Below, piece after piece: positions 25,560 to 34,947 of a stretch of 48,914 bases of DNA. Both the position numbers and the translations under genes were made by a program. Source of the stretch: Candidatus Poribacteria bacterium (GTDB lineage: Bacteria; Poribacteria; WGA-4E; WGA-3G). The notes under the pieces were generated by a model. The model had not been told where the DNA came from. It made no database searches and worked only from the letters and a program-made list of their open reading frames with translations. The stretch's first letter is position 1, and each line of letters starts with the position of its first letter. Location: contig PYJA01000135.1 in NCBI GenBank assembly GCA_003635185.1, positions 1 to 48,914 of the forward strand. The letters are read 5' to 3'.

Positions 25560-26540
25560 ATGAGCATTCCTATAAAAAAAGCCAGCGATTACCGTTATTT
25601 AATTGTAGGTGGGACAACTAAGGCGGCTACTACGTCCTTGTTTGTATATCTTGCAGACCATCCCACAATTTGTGGTGCTACATATAAAGAAACACGATTT
25701 TTTCTCCACAGTGATTACCCGCTACCCTCAAAATATCGATACAGTGGAGATTTAGAGGAATACAATCTTTTGTTTCCGCTTTGTGATGAAGATCAAGTCC
25801 GCCTCGATTCAACACCGGATTATCTGTATTGTGGACATGCGCTTGAACAAATTGGGAAATTTTTACCGCATGCCAAGTTAGTCTTCAGTCTTCGCGAACC
25901 AATTTCACGGCTAATCTCATGGTATCGGTTCGCGAAACAAATCGGAAAATTGCCGCAAGACCTTAGTTTTGATGCTTATGTGAAAAAACTTTTTGAAATA
26001 GAAGAACAGTTTCAGATGGACAGCAGGCGTCCAGATGAAAAACCTATTCATGAACAGTACATGCAAGCACTTAAGCAAGGATGTTATGCTATCTACCTGA
26101 AGGATTATTTTAAAGAATTTGGGGCAAATCGTCTCTATATCCTCTTTTATGAAGACCTTGCTGCATACCCTTCAAAAGTCCTTACAAATTTATGCCACTT
26201 CGTTGGTATAGATGCTAAATTTTACGAAGACTACGTGTTTAAAGTCACAAACCGTACCGAAACGATGAGAAATACTGATTTTCATAAAAAGTATAGAGAC
26301 ATCCGATTTCGTATACGTCAGTGGACACATAATAAACCGATAATTCACAATCCGTTAAGATTATTGAGACGCACAATTGAGCCTCTCTATCTTCGATTAA
26401 ACACACGTCCTACTGAGAACGTCCACATGTCAGAAGGGACGCGAAACCAATTGATAAATTACTACAAGGGCGATGTCCGTGACCTGGCAGAATTAATCGG
26501 CAAAGTGCCTCCTTGGGAACCGTTTTCTTCGCTGTCGTAA
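25560..26540 (+). CDS. Sulfotransferase (1 of 4)
   Basis: The 326-residue enzyme transfers sulfate from PAPS to a sugar hydroxyl. GGTTKAATTSLFVYL at 17-31 is the 5'-phosphosulfate loop (lysine 21), followed by KETRFF. The 3'-phosphate site is KLVFSLREPISRLISWY. There is no signal peptide or membrane helix, so it should act in the cytoplasm on a lipid-linked or nucleotide sugar intermediate. It follows the flippase by 52 bp and precedes a second sulfotransferase by 38 bp. Acceptor unknown; heparan-type N/O-sulfotransferases are the nearest fold. Confidence 0.92.
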   Translation: MSIPIKKASDYRYLIVGGTTKAATTSLFVYLADHPTICGATYKETRFFLHSDYPLPSKYRYSGDLEEYNLLFPLCDEDQVRLDSTPDYLYCGHALEQIGKFLPHAKLVFSLREPISRLISWYRFAKQIGKLPQDLSFDAYVKKLFEIEEQFQMDSRRPDEKPIHEQYMQALKQGCYAIYLKDYFKEFGANRLYILFYEDLAAYPSKVLTNLCHFVGIDAKFYEDYVFKVTNRTETMRNTDFHKKYRDIRFRIRQWTHNKPIIHNPLRLLRRTIEPLYLRLNTRPTENVHMSEGTRNQLINYYKGDVRDLAELIGKVPPWEPFSSLS

Positions 26541-26578
26541 GACAATTCATCCTGTTTTTCTGTTTGAGGAGATTCGTT

Positions 26579-27496
26579 TTGGCAAATAAGTTAATAGAAC
26601 TCATGATTGTGGGAACGCAGAAGTCAGGTACGTCTTCGTTGCTGCGTTATTTAGCACAACATCCCGATATCTATACGCACCCACAACCTGAAATGACTTT
26701 TTTCCTCCAAGACCATGAGTATACACGCGGGTACGAATCAGCATTCGCAAAATACTTCTCTCAGTGCACGGAGGACAAAAAACTTATTGCCAAAAATGTG
26801 ATGGTGATGCACTCACCAAACATTATGCAACGAATTTATCAGCACAATCCAGAGATACATCTCGTTGTCCTTCTGCGGGAACCGGTAGCACGGGCATATT
26901 CTGCTTATTGGTGGGCAAGACGCAGAGGTTGGGAAAACATCAAAACATTTGAAGAAGCACTCACTGCTGAGGAAGCGCGTCTAAAAGAAGATTGGTTTAA
27001 ATGGCGGCAATGTGGTTATCTCAATAACAGCACTTATTACCCACACGTCAAGAATTTAATTAGCCGATTTGGAGAAAGCCACGTTCATTGCATTTTGACC
27101 GATAAATTAAGAGAAAATCCCCAGGCTGTTTGTCAACGACTTTTTAAGCTTCTTAATATCCAACCCGATTTTGAACCTATAGTAGAAGAACGACACAACC
27201 AAGCAGCAATGCCTCGGTCTGAAAAGTTTAGTTTTCTGTTTACACAATTTCTATCATCTCACAACCCTTTGAAACGTGCGATTCGCAAACTTGTGCCAGA
27301 TGCTGCTGCTTACAAATTGCGGAAAACAATCCTAAACTTAAATGATAAGCCTTTTACACCGCCGCCAATGAACCCGAAGACACGCGAACAATTGGAAAAC
27401 TATTTTAAACCTTTTAATCAACAATTATCAGAATTATTAGGACAAGATTTAACACATTGGGATATTCACAATGTCTCTATTAGAGGTCAAAACTGA
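26579..27496 (+). CDS. Sulfotransferase (2 of 4)
   Basis: The 305-residue protein starts at TTG 26579, chosen because GAGGAGA lies 6-7 nt upstream and the fold begins at once (ANKLIELMIVGTQKSGTSSL, P-loop from 12). A longer frame from 26513 would overlap the previous gene and lacks a binding site. The 3'-phosphate motif is LVVLLREPVARAYSAYWWA. The C-terminal helix LENYFKPFNQQLSELLG is typical of the NDST/Sulfotransfer_1 group. It is similar to its neighbour but clearly diverged, so it probably sulfates another position or sugar. Confidence 0.9.
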   Translation: MANKLIELMIVGTQKSGTSSLLRYLAQHPDIYTHPQPEMTFFLQDHEYTRGYESAFAKYFSQCTEDKKLIAKNVMVMHSPNIMQRIYQHNPEIHLVVLLREPVARAYSAYWWARRRGWENIKTFEEALTAEEARLKEDWFKWRQCGYLNNSTYYPHVKNLISRFGESHVHCILTDKLRENPQAVCQRLFKLLNIQPDFEPIVEERHNQAAMPRSEKFSFLFTQFLSSHNPLKRAIRKLVPDAAAYKLRKTILNLNDKPFTPPPMNPKTREQLENYFKPFNQQLSELLGQDLTHWDIHNVSIRGQN

Positions 27497-27520
27497 TCTC
27501 ATTCGGTTTGTGTCTGCAAA

Positions 27521-28870
27521 ATGTTAATAATCTATTTTCTCACAGGATATGTCGCTTTTGAAGAGTTTGTACTGAAATTTCTACCTGTCAGTGATGCTGT
27601 TTATTCCTACCTAAGATTCTTAGGAGAACTACTTATCTATACAGCATTTGCCAAACTTGTAATCCACAAACTCTACAAAGGAATCCCTTTCGTCAAAACA
27701 GCAATAGATATTCCCGTTATTGGTTTTTATATTGTGGTACTTCTTTCAATGGTGCTAAACCGTTCACCTTTGATTGGAAGTGTTTATAATATCCGTCCCT
27801 TCGCGCGATATATTGTTCTCTTTTATCTTATTGCTAATTCCCCTTTGTCTGAAAAACGTATTGCGACCCTTCTCAGGATAATTTTGTTCGTTGGGATAGC
27901 GCAACTCTTTACAGGTATGATTCAATGGGCTGGTGGCAGAAGTGCATTTGATTTCTTCCTCCCGCGTGCATCAACGCTTGAAGTGGGTGGGTTCACAAAA
28001 GAGTACAGATTGCTTGAACTCGGTAGAGAAATTGGAAGCATTTATGGCACTTTAGGGGACACGGTTATTTATGGCGTGTTTATGATTCTTATACTTGTAA
28101 TTTTTCTTTCACGTGTAAAGCGGTTAGAGTATCTGAATCTACTTGGTATAGCCGTCCTATTAATGTTTATTGCGCGTTCTTACTCGCGCGCTGCTACCTT
28201 TTCGGCAATTCTTGCTTGTGCTGCATGGTACTTCTTTCAATACGGTTGGAAAAAAACGCTCCGCCTATCGTTGGCGATTCTACTCGTTTTCGGAATTGTT
28301 TTAGCAATAGTGAACCCATTTGGCTTAGATTACGTTAATCCGCGCAAGGCAAAAGTTGGTTTAGTGGGAAATCTAACAGGTGTATTTTCTGGTTCTTATG
28401 TCCGTGTTGCGCAAAAACAGAGACTCGGTGCCTTAATTGGCAATGTGCCGACAGTCCTTGCAAACAAACCAATTTTAGGATACGGTGCAGACCAAAACAG
28501 CACAATTGAAAAACTGAATATGAGTAAACGTTCATTTCTTTTAAAAGTACTCAGTAAAAAAGGATTTAAAGATGTGTATTGGGTCGCTATCCTCTGTTTC
28601 TACGGGATATTAGGATTAGGTTTATTCAGCTTAATCTTTCTCCGTCTTTTTATGGCAGCGTTAAGTCTTTACAAGCGCGCAGTTAGTAAATACACCAAGG
28701 AAATCGCAATGGTAATGCTTTGCCTTGTTACGGTTACTGTATTCCTACTGTTTTTCAATCGCACCCTCGAATTTCGGGGCTATGGGTTTTACTTTTGGCT
28801 ATGCGCAGGGCTAATGTTTGCAAGTGATGCTTCACTCCAGACTTATAAACCACTAAGGATTACTTTATGA
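27521..28870 (+). CDS. O-antigen polymerase/ligase-like membrane protein
   Basis: The 449-residue protein has about 11-12 hydrophobic segments and a large soluble loop at about 275-345. IARSYSRAATFSAILA near 215-230 resembles the conserved arginine-containing region of the Wzy/WaaL O-antigen ligase superfamily. It would polymerise or attach the exported polysaccharide on the outer face of the inner membrane. The sequence of this family is poorly conserved, so the call rests on topology, the RSYSRAA motif and the position in the cluster. It ends with a 4-bp ATGA overlap with the glycoside hydrolase gene. Confidence 0.8.
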   Translation: MLIIYFLTGYVAFEEFVLKFLPVSDAVYSYLRFLGELLIYTAFAKLVIHKLYKGIPFVKTAIDIPVIGFYIVVLLSMVLNRSPLIGSVYNIRPFARYIVLFYLIANSPLSEKRIATLLRIILFVGIAQLFTGMIQWAGGRSAFDFFLPRASTLEVGGFTKEYRLLELGREIGSIYGTLGDTVIYGVFMILILVIFLSRVKRLEYLNLLGIAVLLMFIARSYSRAATFSAILACAAWYFFQYGWKKTLRLSLAILLVFGIVLAIVNPFGLDYVNPRKAKVGLVGNLTGVFSGSYVRVAQKQRLGALIGNVPTVLANKPILGYGADQNSTIEKLNMSKRSFLLKVLSKKGFKDVYWVAILCFYGILGLGLFSLIFLRLFMAALSLYKRAVSKYTKEIAMVMLCLVTVTVFLLFFNRTLEFRGYGFYFWLCAGLMFASDASLQTYKPLRITL

Positions 28871-30492
28871 AACATATTAACCAGGATCGAACTGCGAAAC
28901 GAAAATTATTTCCATTACTGTCATTCCTATTTTGCATCGTTTTAGCGGTATGTCTGCTACTCTTAGTGGTAATTCGTGGCTGTGAAAACAGATCGCTAAT
29001 TTCCGAGAGAGTACGCTTTGAGGTTAATACGCAAGTAAAAACGCGTTTGAGAAAAGAACTTTTTGGCTTCAACACAAACATGATAAGTGGAGATTACGGC
29101 TATCTTGATGAAGATTTTATTGCTTTAACAAAAGTTCTTCAACCAAAAACATTAAGATTTCCCGGTGGTACAGTCGGCAATTTTTATCATTGGAAAACCG
29201 AGGGTTTTCTCAAAGATGAAATGGGTTCAACTCTCAGCCCTCAACTTAATAGGCGGAACAGAGGGAATTACGTTAAGCTCCAAAAGCGGCGGAACGGTAT
29301 TATCTCTTTTGATGAGTTTATGCAGTTGTGCCAAAAATTAGTTATTACGCCTATTGTCGTTGTCAATCTGTGGACAGGGACTCCCGAAGAGAGTGCTGAA
29401 TGGGTGCGTTATGCTAAAACGAGAGGATATAAGATTACGCATTGGGAACTTGGCAATGAGTATTATCTCTCACATTATGCAAACAAATTCAGTACCGCTG
29501 AAATCTATATGAAGGAAGCGAAAAAACATGCTTTAGCAATGAAAGCGGTTAATCCTGATATAAAAGTATCTGTATGTGCAACTCCGATAGCCTTCCACAA
29601 AGGGGGTTGGTCAATAAAAACCGCACAACGTAAATGGGATAAAAAACTCGCTGAGAACACTTATCCCTCAACAAACAGCTGGTATGATGCTTATACTGTT
29701 CATGTCTACGCTTATAAAGCGGTGCGAAAAACAGATATTGAGATGATGAGAGGTTACCTCTTCGGTTGGATTCACTTCGGCATAGATGAAGCAATGGAGT
29801 ACTATGAGCAATTATTTCCGAACAAGGAGATGTGGGTAACCGAGTGGAACATTGCTAATCCCGCGAACCGCGTTGCTAACACACAGCTGCATGCAATGTA
29901 CACTGGCGATTTTTTTCTCAAATTGCTTAGTATACCAAACATAACACAAGCAAACTTTCACGTGATTACTGGTCCAGGCAAAGGATTTCCAGTTTTTTCT
30001 CGGATTACACCTGCATCAAAACGCACCTTTTGGAAATATGGTGGGGAACCAGAATCAGACTACGGGGACACAATTCGCCGCACTGTCTACTACTCTTTTC
30101 AATTAATTGGTGAAACATTTGCAGAATCAGATACGCAGTATGCTGTTTCGCTACAAAATATGCCAATGCTTGAAGGACAATTGGAATATAAAGGGAAACA
30201 GATGTCGGGGATTCAAGTTCAAGCAATCGGAAACACTGAAACCGTCTACATTTTGGTTAGTAATCGCACTTCAGATGAACTGACTCCACAACTTACTATT
30301 GACAACAAACGGCTTAAAAGTGAAGTCGTCTATCGTTATGTTGCAAATGAGAGTCTCACAGCAACCAACGGTGGGAATGCTGAAATGGAAGGCTCTGGGA
30401 AAATTGAGGTGCAAATTCAGGAATGGACAGGAAATTCTGCAGAACTCATAATTCCTAAGAACAGTTTTGGTGTGGTAGAGGTCAAAAAGTGA
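28867..30492 (+). CDS. Membrane-anchored glycoside hydrolase (clan GH-A)
   Basis: The 541-residue protein has one N-terminal membrane segment (about 15-37) and then a TIM-barrel of the GH-A clan, nearest by eye to arabinofuranosidase/GH51-GH79-like enzymes. RFPGGTVGNFYHW is the strand-1 motif, HWELGNEYY holds the acid/base E198 and EMWVTEWN holds the nucleophile E326. The C-terminal 120 residues form a beta domain. It should face the periplasm. It overlaps the polymerase-like gene by ATGA and the next sulfotransferase by GTGA, so all three are co-translated. A hydrolase here may trim or control the length of the polysaccharide, as in alginate and Pel systems; that is inference. Confidence 0.85.
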   Translation: MKHINQDRTAKRKLFPLLSFLFCIVLAVCLLLLVVIRGCENRSLISERVRFEVNTQVKTRLRKELFGFNTNMISGDYGYLDEDFIALTKVLQPKTLRFPGGTVGNFYHWKTEGFLKDEMGSTLSPQLNRRNRGNYVKLQKRRNGIISFDEFMQLCQKLVITPIVVVNLWTGTPEESAEWVRYAKTRGYKITHWELGNEYYLSHYANKFSTAEIYMKEAKKHALAMKAVNPDIKVSVCATPIAFHKGGWSIKTAQRKWDKKLAENTYPSTNSWYDAYTVHVYAYKAVRKTDIEMMRGYLFGWIHFGIDEAMEYYEQLFPNKEMWVTEWNIANPANRVANTQLHAMYTGDFFLKLLSIPNITQANFHVITGPGKGFPVFSRITPASKRTFWKYGGEPESDYGDTIRRTVYYSFQLIGETFAESDTQYAVSLQNMPMLEGQLEYKGKQMSGIQVQAIGNTETVYILVSNRTSDELTPQLTIDNKRLKSEVVYRYVANESLTATNGGNAEMEGSGKIEVQIQEWTGNSAELIIPKNSFGVVEVKK

Positions 30493-31547
30493 AATTAGAA
30501 AAAATGCTTTTTGTTGTCGGGAATAGTAGAAGTGGCACTACAATGATGGGACGTATTTTGGGTAAACATTCCGATATCTATACTTTTGGCGAACTCCACT
30601 TTTTTGGACAGTTATGGTCTCCTGCATCCGCATCTGAATTACATCAACAGGAAGCAGAAAATTTGGCTGCGCAGTTATTTTGTATCCAACGGGAAGGTTA
30701 TCGTACACACGGTAAACCAGGAAGTTTTTTGGAAGAATCTCGAAGTTTTCTCAGTGAATTAGCTGAATTTCCTGCAACACCCGACCGTCTCTTTTCAACG
30801 TTTCTCCAATACGAAACAGGACGAAACGGTAAAACCATCCCATGTGATCAAACACCTCGCAATGTATTTTATATTGACGACATCCTCCGATTTTATCCAC
30901 AGGCAAAGATTATTAATATGATTCGGGATCCACGGGATGTCCTCCTATCTCAAAAGCAAAAGTGGAAACGCCGCTTCCTCGGCGGAACCGATATGCCAAT
31001 GAAGGAAACGTTTCGTGACTGGATTAATTATCATCCTATCACTATCAGCCGAATCTGGCGGACCGCTGTTACCGCCGCAGATAGATTTGTTGATAATGAG
31101 CGCGTCATTTCAATCTACTTCGAAAAACTTCTGGCACATCCTGAAACCACGGTCTCTGATGTTTGTCAATTTATCGGTATTGATTACGCTGCTTCAATGC
31201 TGCAAGTACCACAGGTCGGTTCATCTGTTAACACTGATAAACCTGATCAACTCGGTATAAACCCAACTCGTGCAAACAACTGGCAAATTAGGCAAAATAT
31301 GAAGAAAAGTCCTGATCTTCCTTCGGCCAAAAATCAAAGAACACTCAGTAGTACTGAAATTTATATATCTCAAAAAATAAATAGAACACTAATGGCAAAG
31401 CATAACTATGTTCCCATTTCAATTCGTCCAAATATTCTCAGTTTGGTTGTTAATGTTCTCTCATTTCCAATGAAATTAGCAGTGGCATTTTTTTGTAACT
31501 TGGATAGGATTAAGAACATCCGCGAAACTTTAAAAAGACGTTTGTAG
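30489..31547 (+). CDS. Sulfotransferase (3 of 4)
   Basis: The 352-residue enzyme begins with its PAPS loop almost at once (MLFVVGNSRSGTTMMGRIL, from residue 6). The 3'-phosphate site is KIINMIRDPRDVLLSQKQKW. GELHFFG follows strand 2. A hydrophobic stretch near the C-terminus (about 318-335) might be a membrane contact. GTG start overlaps the stop of the glycoside hydrolase by four bases (GTGA). It is of the Sulfotransfer_3 type, unlike the two at 25.6-27.5 kb. Confidence 0.9.
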   Translation: MKLEKMLFVVGNSRSGTTMMGRILGKHSDIYTFGELHFFGQLWSPASASELHQQEAENLAAQLFCIQREGYRTHGKPGSFLEESRSFLSELAEFPATPDRLFSTFLQYETGRNGKTIPCDQTPRNVFYIDDILRFYPQAKIINMIRDPRDVLLSQKQKWKRRFLGGTDMPMKETFRDWINYHPITISRIWRTAVTAADRFVDNERVISIYFEKLLAHPETTVSDVCQFIGIDYAASMLQVPQVGSSVNTDKPDQLGINPTRANNWQIRQNMKKSPDLPSAKNQRTLSSTEIYISQKINRTLMAKHNYVPISIRPNILSLVVNVLSFPMKLAVAFFCNLDRIKNIRETLKRRL

Positions 31548-31573
31548 TCCTAATATTGACCTGTACGAAGAAC

Positions 31574-32575
31574 ATGATTGCTCAAATTAATTCTGATTAT
31601 ATCAAAACACGTCCAACAAAAGCACTAACTCGTCTCGTGAGCTACGCCTTCTTTGAAGGACGACCTGTAACAACAAAAGGTAGATGGATAAATCCGATTG
31701 TCTTTTCTATCCTGAAAGCGGCTGCGGGAAGTAGTAGACGATTTACACCTATTGAAAAACCTATCTTCATTCTTGGCACGGGGCGAAGTGGAACAACAGT
31801 CTTAGGGGTTGTACTTTCTATGCATAAAGACGTGGGGTATTTAAATGAGCCAAAAGCGATATGGCATCTCATTCATCCGCAGGAAGACATCATCGGTAAC
31901 TACAGTCAAGGGGCCGCTAAGTACCGTCTCACTGCCGAAGATGCAACAGACGAAATGTGTGAACGTGCTGCCCAGATGTTTGGGGCATACTTGTCCGTAA
32001 CTGGGTCGAAACGTTTGGTTGATAAATATCCTGAACTGATCTTCAGAGTAGATTTTGTTCGCTCCCTATTTCCTGATGCGCGCTTTATCTTTCTTGTACG
32101 AAATGGATGGGATACGTGTCATTCAATTGCCAATTGGTCAAAACGACTGGGGGTTCAAGTCAATGGTGAGAAACACGATTGGTGGGGAGTAGATGACCGC
32201 AAATGGAAGTTTTTAATGGATCAGTTGGTTACTACAGATGCTGACTTGAAAAATATTATTGAAGATGTCCAAAATTTTGATCGACATTTAGATAGAGCAG
32301 CTATTGAATGGGTATTGACTATGCGTGAGGGACTACATCTAATGAAAAACTTTCCCGATTCTACCTATAAAATTCATTTTGAAGAATTAACATCAAAACC
32401 TGAAGAAACACTTTCATTGTTATGTGAGTTCTGCGAATTGCCAACTGACAGAACATTTGTAAATTATGCGCAACATACGCTAAACCTTGTGCCGCCAAGA
32501 GAACCTTTTGAGTTACATCCGAAGATAGCACCGATTTTCTATGACACGATGACAAGATTAGGATATAATACGTAA
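31574..32575 (+). CDS. Sulfotransferase (4 of 4)
   Basis: The 333-residue enzyme has the PAPS loop FILGTGRSGTTVLGVVL near 65-80, YLNEPKAIW after it, and the 3'-phosphate motif RFIFLVRNGWDTCHSIANW. About 60 residues lie before the fold and include AAAGSSRRF. ATG 31574 is taken as the start; TTG 31556 is possible and neither has a clear ribosome binding site. It lies 26 bp after sulfotransferase 3. It ends the polysaccharide cluster; the following lipoprotein has its own Shine-Dalgarno sequence. Confidence 0.88.
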   Translation: MIAQINSDYIKTRPTKALTRLVSYAFFEGRPVTTKGRWINPIVFSILKAAAGSSRRFTPIEKPIFILGTGRSGTTVLGVVLSMHKDVGYLNEPKAIWHLIHPQEDIIGNYSQGAAKYRLTAEDATDEMCERAAQMFGAYLSVTGSKRLVDKYPELIFRVDFVRSLFPDARFIFLVRNGWDTCHSIANWSKRLGVQVNGEKHDWWGVDDRKWKFLMDQLVTTDADLKNIIEDVQNFDRHLDRAAIEWVLTMREGLHLMKNFPDSTYKIHFEELTSKPEETLSLLCEFCELPTDRTFVNYAQHTLNLVPPREPFELHPKIAPIFYDTMTRLGYNT

Positions 32576-32651
32576 GTATACTTTATTAATATGGCCGAAC
32601 TGTAGAATGAACTATTTATCATCACATAGTTTGCTTGAAGGAAAGTTAAAT

Positions 32652-33167
32652 ATGAGATTACTGATATTGTTGATTATGGTAATGCTCTGCGTATCCGTAT
32701 TATTCATCGGATGCAACCAACGGATGGAACAGCCCATCAGGGAGATTGTTAAACCATCAGAGAATTCTTTAGAAAAAGCAAAAGCAGCAATGGAAAGGGT
32801 TAATGAAAGACGGGCAGAGGCCTACCAAAAAGCAGAAAAAACAGGTGACTTTTCTACCGTGTTCACGGCTTCTGAGGACATCTTCAGAGAAGAACTCAAT
32901 TTTAGAAAAGGGTTTTGGGTTGATTTGGTAGATATATATCGCCAGGAAAACCTTGAAAATGCTGAGATATTGGAAGGTTTTGAGAACCTACAAGATGCCT
33001 TTGCTGAAAAACTGAAAAATGGCACACTTGGTATGTTTTACTTTGAGTACATCAGTTCATTTGATGAAATAATCATTGAATATCTCCGTTTATCGTTTGA
33101 TTTTCCTGAAAAGAGTGAGAAGGAACTTCTTACGTTATTCAGATTACGTTATTCAGAGAATCTGTGA
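32652..33167 (+). CDS. Lipoprotein of unknown function
   Basis: The 171-residue protein starts with a lipoprotein signal (MRLLILLIMVMLCVSVLFIGC, here listed to the lipid-modified Cys21 minus nothing beyond it; lipobox LFIGC). The mature part is charged and almost fully helical: KAKAAMERVNERRAEAYQ, then two further long helices with many Glu and Phe. I recognise no domain. GAAGGAAAG lies at proper spacing before ATG 32652, so the earlier in-frame ATG 32607 is not preferred. It sits 76 bp after the last sulfotransferase and may be part of that transcript, with a possible envelope role. Confidence 0.75.
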   Translation: MRLLILLIMVMLCVSVLFIGCNQRMEQPIREIVKPSENSLEKAKAAMERVNERRAEAYQKAEKTGDFSTVFTASEDIFREELNFRKGFWVDLVDIYRQENLENAEILEGFENLQDAFAEKLKNGTLGMFYFEYISSFDEIIIEYLRLSFDFPEKSEKELLTLFRLRYSENL

Positions 33168-33581
33168 ATGATAGAAAAATTTCCATTGTATTTCCATAGG
33201 GATCATTTACGGTATGCACAAAGAATCAATTATACACACACCTGAACAACCTACTCCGAAACGTTCTACCATTTCTCAAAAATAACCTCTCTTAAAGAAA
33301 TAGTCTGTTCGTAGTCGCGCAATTCATTGCGCCTCTTACATTTCATTTCAAAAGAGAAAATAATTTATAGAATTGGTATTCTTTACTCGGTGTGCCTTGC
33401 TTTCAACCAGCTTGAAAGCAGGTGCAGCAGCTTTCATAACAACGCTCTTACCTATTCTTTCCGCATAGGGAAAGACTAAACAGTCTTTCCCTATTTTTGT
33501 GTCCAGAAGTGCATCCATTGATGTGTAACAATAAGAATGTACATTTTATTTCAACGAAAAACATCGTAAACGGAGGAATTA
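33168..33581. other. Intergenic region with hairpins; possible RNA gene or leader
   Basis: No protein gene is visible. It contains a GCGCAAT/ATTGCGC hairpin (33317-33332), a 9-bp hairpin TGCTTTCAA/TTGAAAGCA (33398-33420) and a strong terminator (33465-33498), in that order, before the TlpA-like gene. A terminator 298 bp after the nearest upstream stop and 84 bp before the next start leaves room for a short RNA or a regulated leader. Confidence 0.5.
33465..33498 (+). terminator. Strong terminator hairpin
   Basis: ATAGGGAAAGACT (33465-33477) pairs perfectly over 13 bp with 33482-33494, with a 4-nt AAAC loop, and runs into TTTT. It ends transcription from upstream before the TlpA-like gene. Confidence 0.85.
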
Positions 33582-34934
33582 ATGTCTTTGAGTTTATTGT
33601 TTACTTCTGCAATAGCTGCAGTAACAGAAAACGCAACGGATGCACCTAAAATCCGCGTAGATTTTGAGAATGAATCCCTTATTACAGAACAAGAATTCCA
33701 AAACCTGAAAATATGCACACAAAATTTGGCAGTAATTGGTAAGGCACTACAAACCTATGAAAAGGAATATGACAATTTTCCTGAGTGGCTTTCTGAGCTA
33801 TATCCCAAGTATTTGATTGATGAAAATCATTTAATCTGTCCTGCTGACGAAGATCGAGGTGTGCCAATTTTACCTTATGACACAGACCCGAACCTACCTG
33901 TAAGTTACAACTATGATTGCGATCCAGAATATTATCAGCAGTGGTTAAAAGAGGAACGACATGTCTACAATGGTGCCAATCCGATTGTCCGATGTCCACA
34001 CCACGCAAATCCCTATTCAGATTCTACATTATTGTCAAATTTGGATTTAAATTTGAGTTTTTCCAATACTATCTATTTATCAGAAGGAGATTGGAGAAAG
34101 CATCCGATAAGAATGTATGGAGGAATTGAGGCAGCTATAGCAGGTTATGAAAAAGCACTTCAACTCGTTCCAGAAGACCCAAATTTTTTCCATCTCTATT
34201 CTGAACTTATTCGTCTTTATGTCAAAATTGGACAAAATAAAGATGCGGAAAACCTCATCAATAGCTTCAAATCTGTCATGAAACCGCATGATGAAGACAT
34301 TATGCGATTTCGAGACTATTGGACCTTTGTTGACATGCTTAAGGTGGTCGGGATGCATGAGGAGGCACTTCAACTTCTACAACACCTTGAAAATACCGAA
34401 CAGAAGAATCCTTTCATAAAAGGTATCTTCAGGGAAATCGCTATGATTCATGAAGAAAAAGGCAACGCCGAACTTGCGAAATCATATTTTTTCAAAGCTG
34501 ACCCAAAGTTGGAGATGATTGGAAAACCAGCACCTGACTTCTCAGCAACTGATATTGATGGTAATCCGATTTCTCTTAAAGACTATAGAGGAAAAGTGGT
34601 GTTACTCTATTTTTGGGCAACTTGGTGCGGACCTTGTGTTGGTAATATGCCAATCGTGAAAAAGGTATATGATACGAATAGAGATTTCGGTTTTGATGTT
34701 ATCGGTATTAACAGAGATACGGACGAATCAGATATGTCCGAATACCTAAATGTGTGCAGCTTACCTTGGCGGCAGATTTTTGATGGAAAGGATGGCCCTC
34801 TAAAAAATCTGTACCGTGTTAGTGGTATGCCATCTAAGTGGTTAATTGGCAAAGATGGTAATATAATATCGCATAACTTCAGAAGTACAGAGTTAAATAA
34901 ACTGGTCAGAAATATAGTGAATGGATCGGAATAA
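33582..34934 (+). CDS. TlpA-like thioredoxin-fold protein with TPR region
   Basis: The 450-residue protein has a short hydrophobic start (MSLSLLFTSAIAAV) that may be a weak signal peptide. Residues about 45-90 (LQTYEKEYDNFPEWLSELYP ... CPAD) resemble the globular part of type II-secretion-like prepilins, as in many planctomycete and poribacterial proteins. TPR-like helices follow (about 185-310), and residues 312-450 are a TlpA/ResA thioredoxin domain with the redox pair in WCGPC (C349, C352) and the cis-proline loop SGMPSKWLI. It should act outside the cytoplasm in disulfide reduction. CGGAGGAATT precedes the ATG. The combination of parts is uncommon. Confidence 0.85.
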   Translation: MSLSLLFTSAIAAVTENATDAPKIRVDFENESLITEQEFQNLKICTQNLAVIGKALQTYEKEYDNFPEWLSELYPKYLIDENHLICPADEDRGVPILPYDTDPNLPVSYNYDCDPEYYQQWLKEERHVYNGANPIVRCPHHANPYSDSTLLSNLDLNLSFSNTIYLSEGDWRKHPIRMYGGIEAAIAGYEKALQLVPEDPNFFHLYSELIRLYVKIGQNKDAENLINSFKSVMKPHDEDIMRFRDYWTFVDMLKVVGMHEEALQLLQHLENTEQKNPFIKGIFREIAMIHEEKGNAELAKSYFFKADPKLEMIGKPAPDFSATDIDGNPISLKDYRGKVVLLYFWATWCGPCVGNMPIVKKVYDTNRDFGFDVIGINRDTDESDMSEYLNVCSLPWRQIFDGKDGPLKNLYRVSGMPSKWLIGKDGNIISHNFRSTELNKLVRNIVNGSE

Positions 34935-34947
34935 GTAAGAGTCCTGA

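Noticed and set aside
33385..33500. Tested by eye as SRP RNA, tmRNA or a c-di-GMP riboswitch
   Set aside because: None of the conserved cores of these RNAs could be found, so only an unnamed RNA or leader is proposed.
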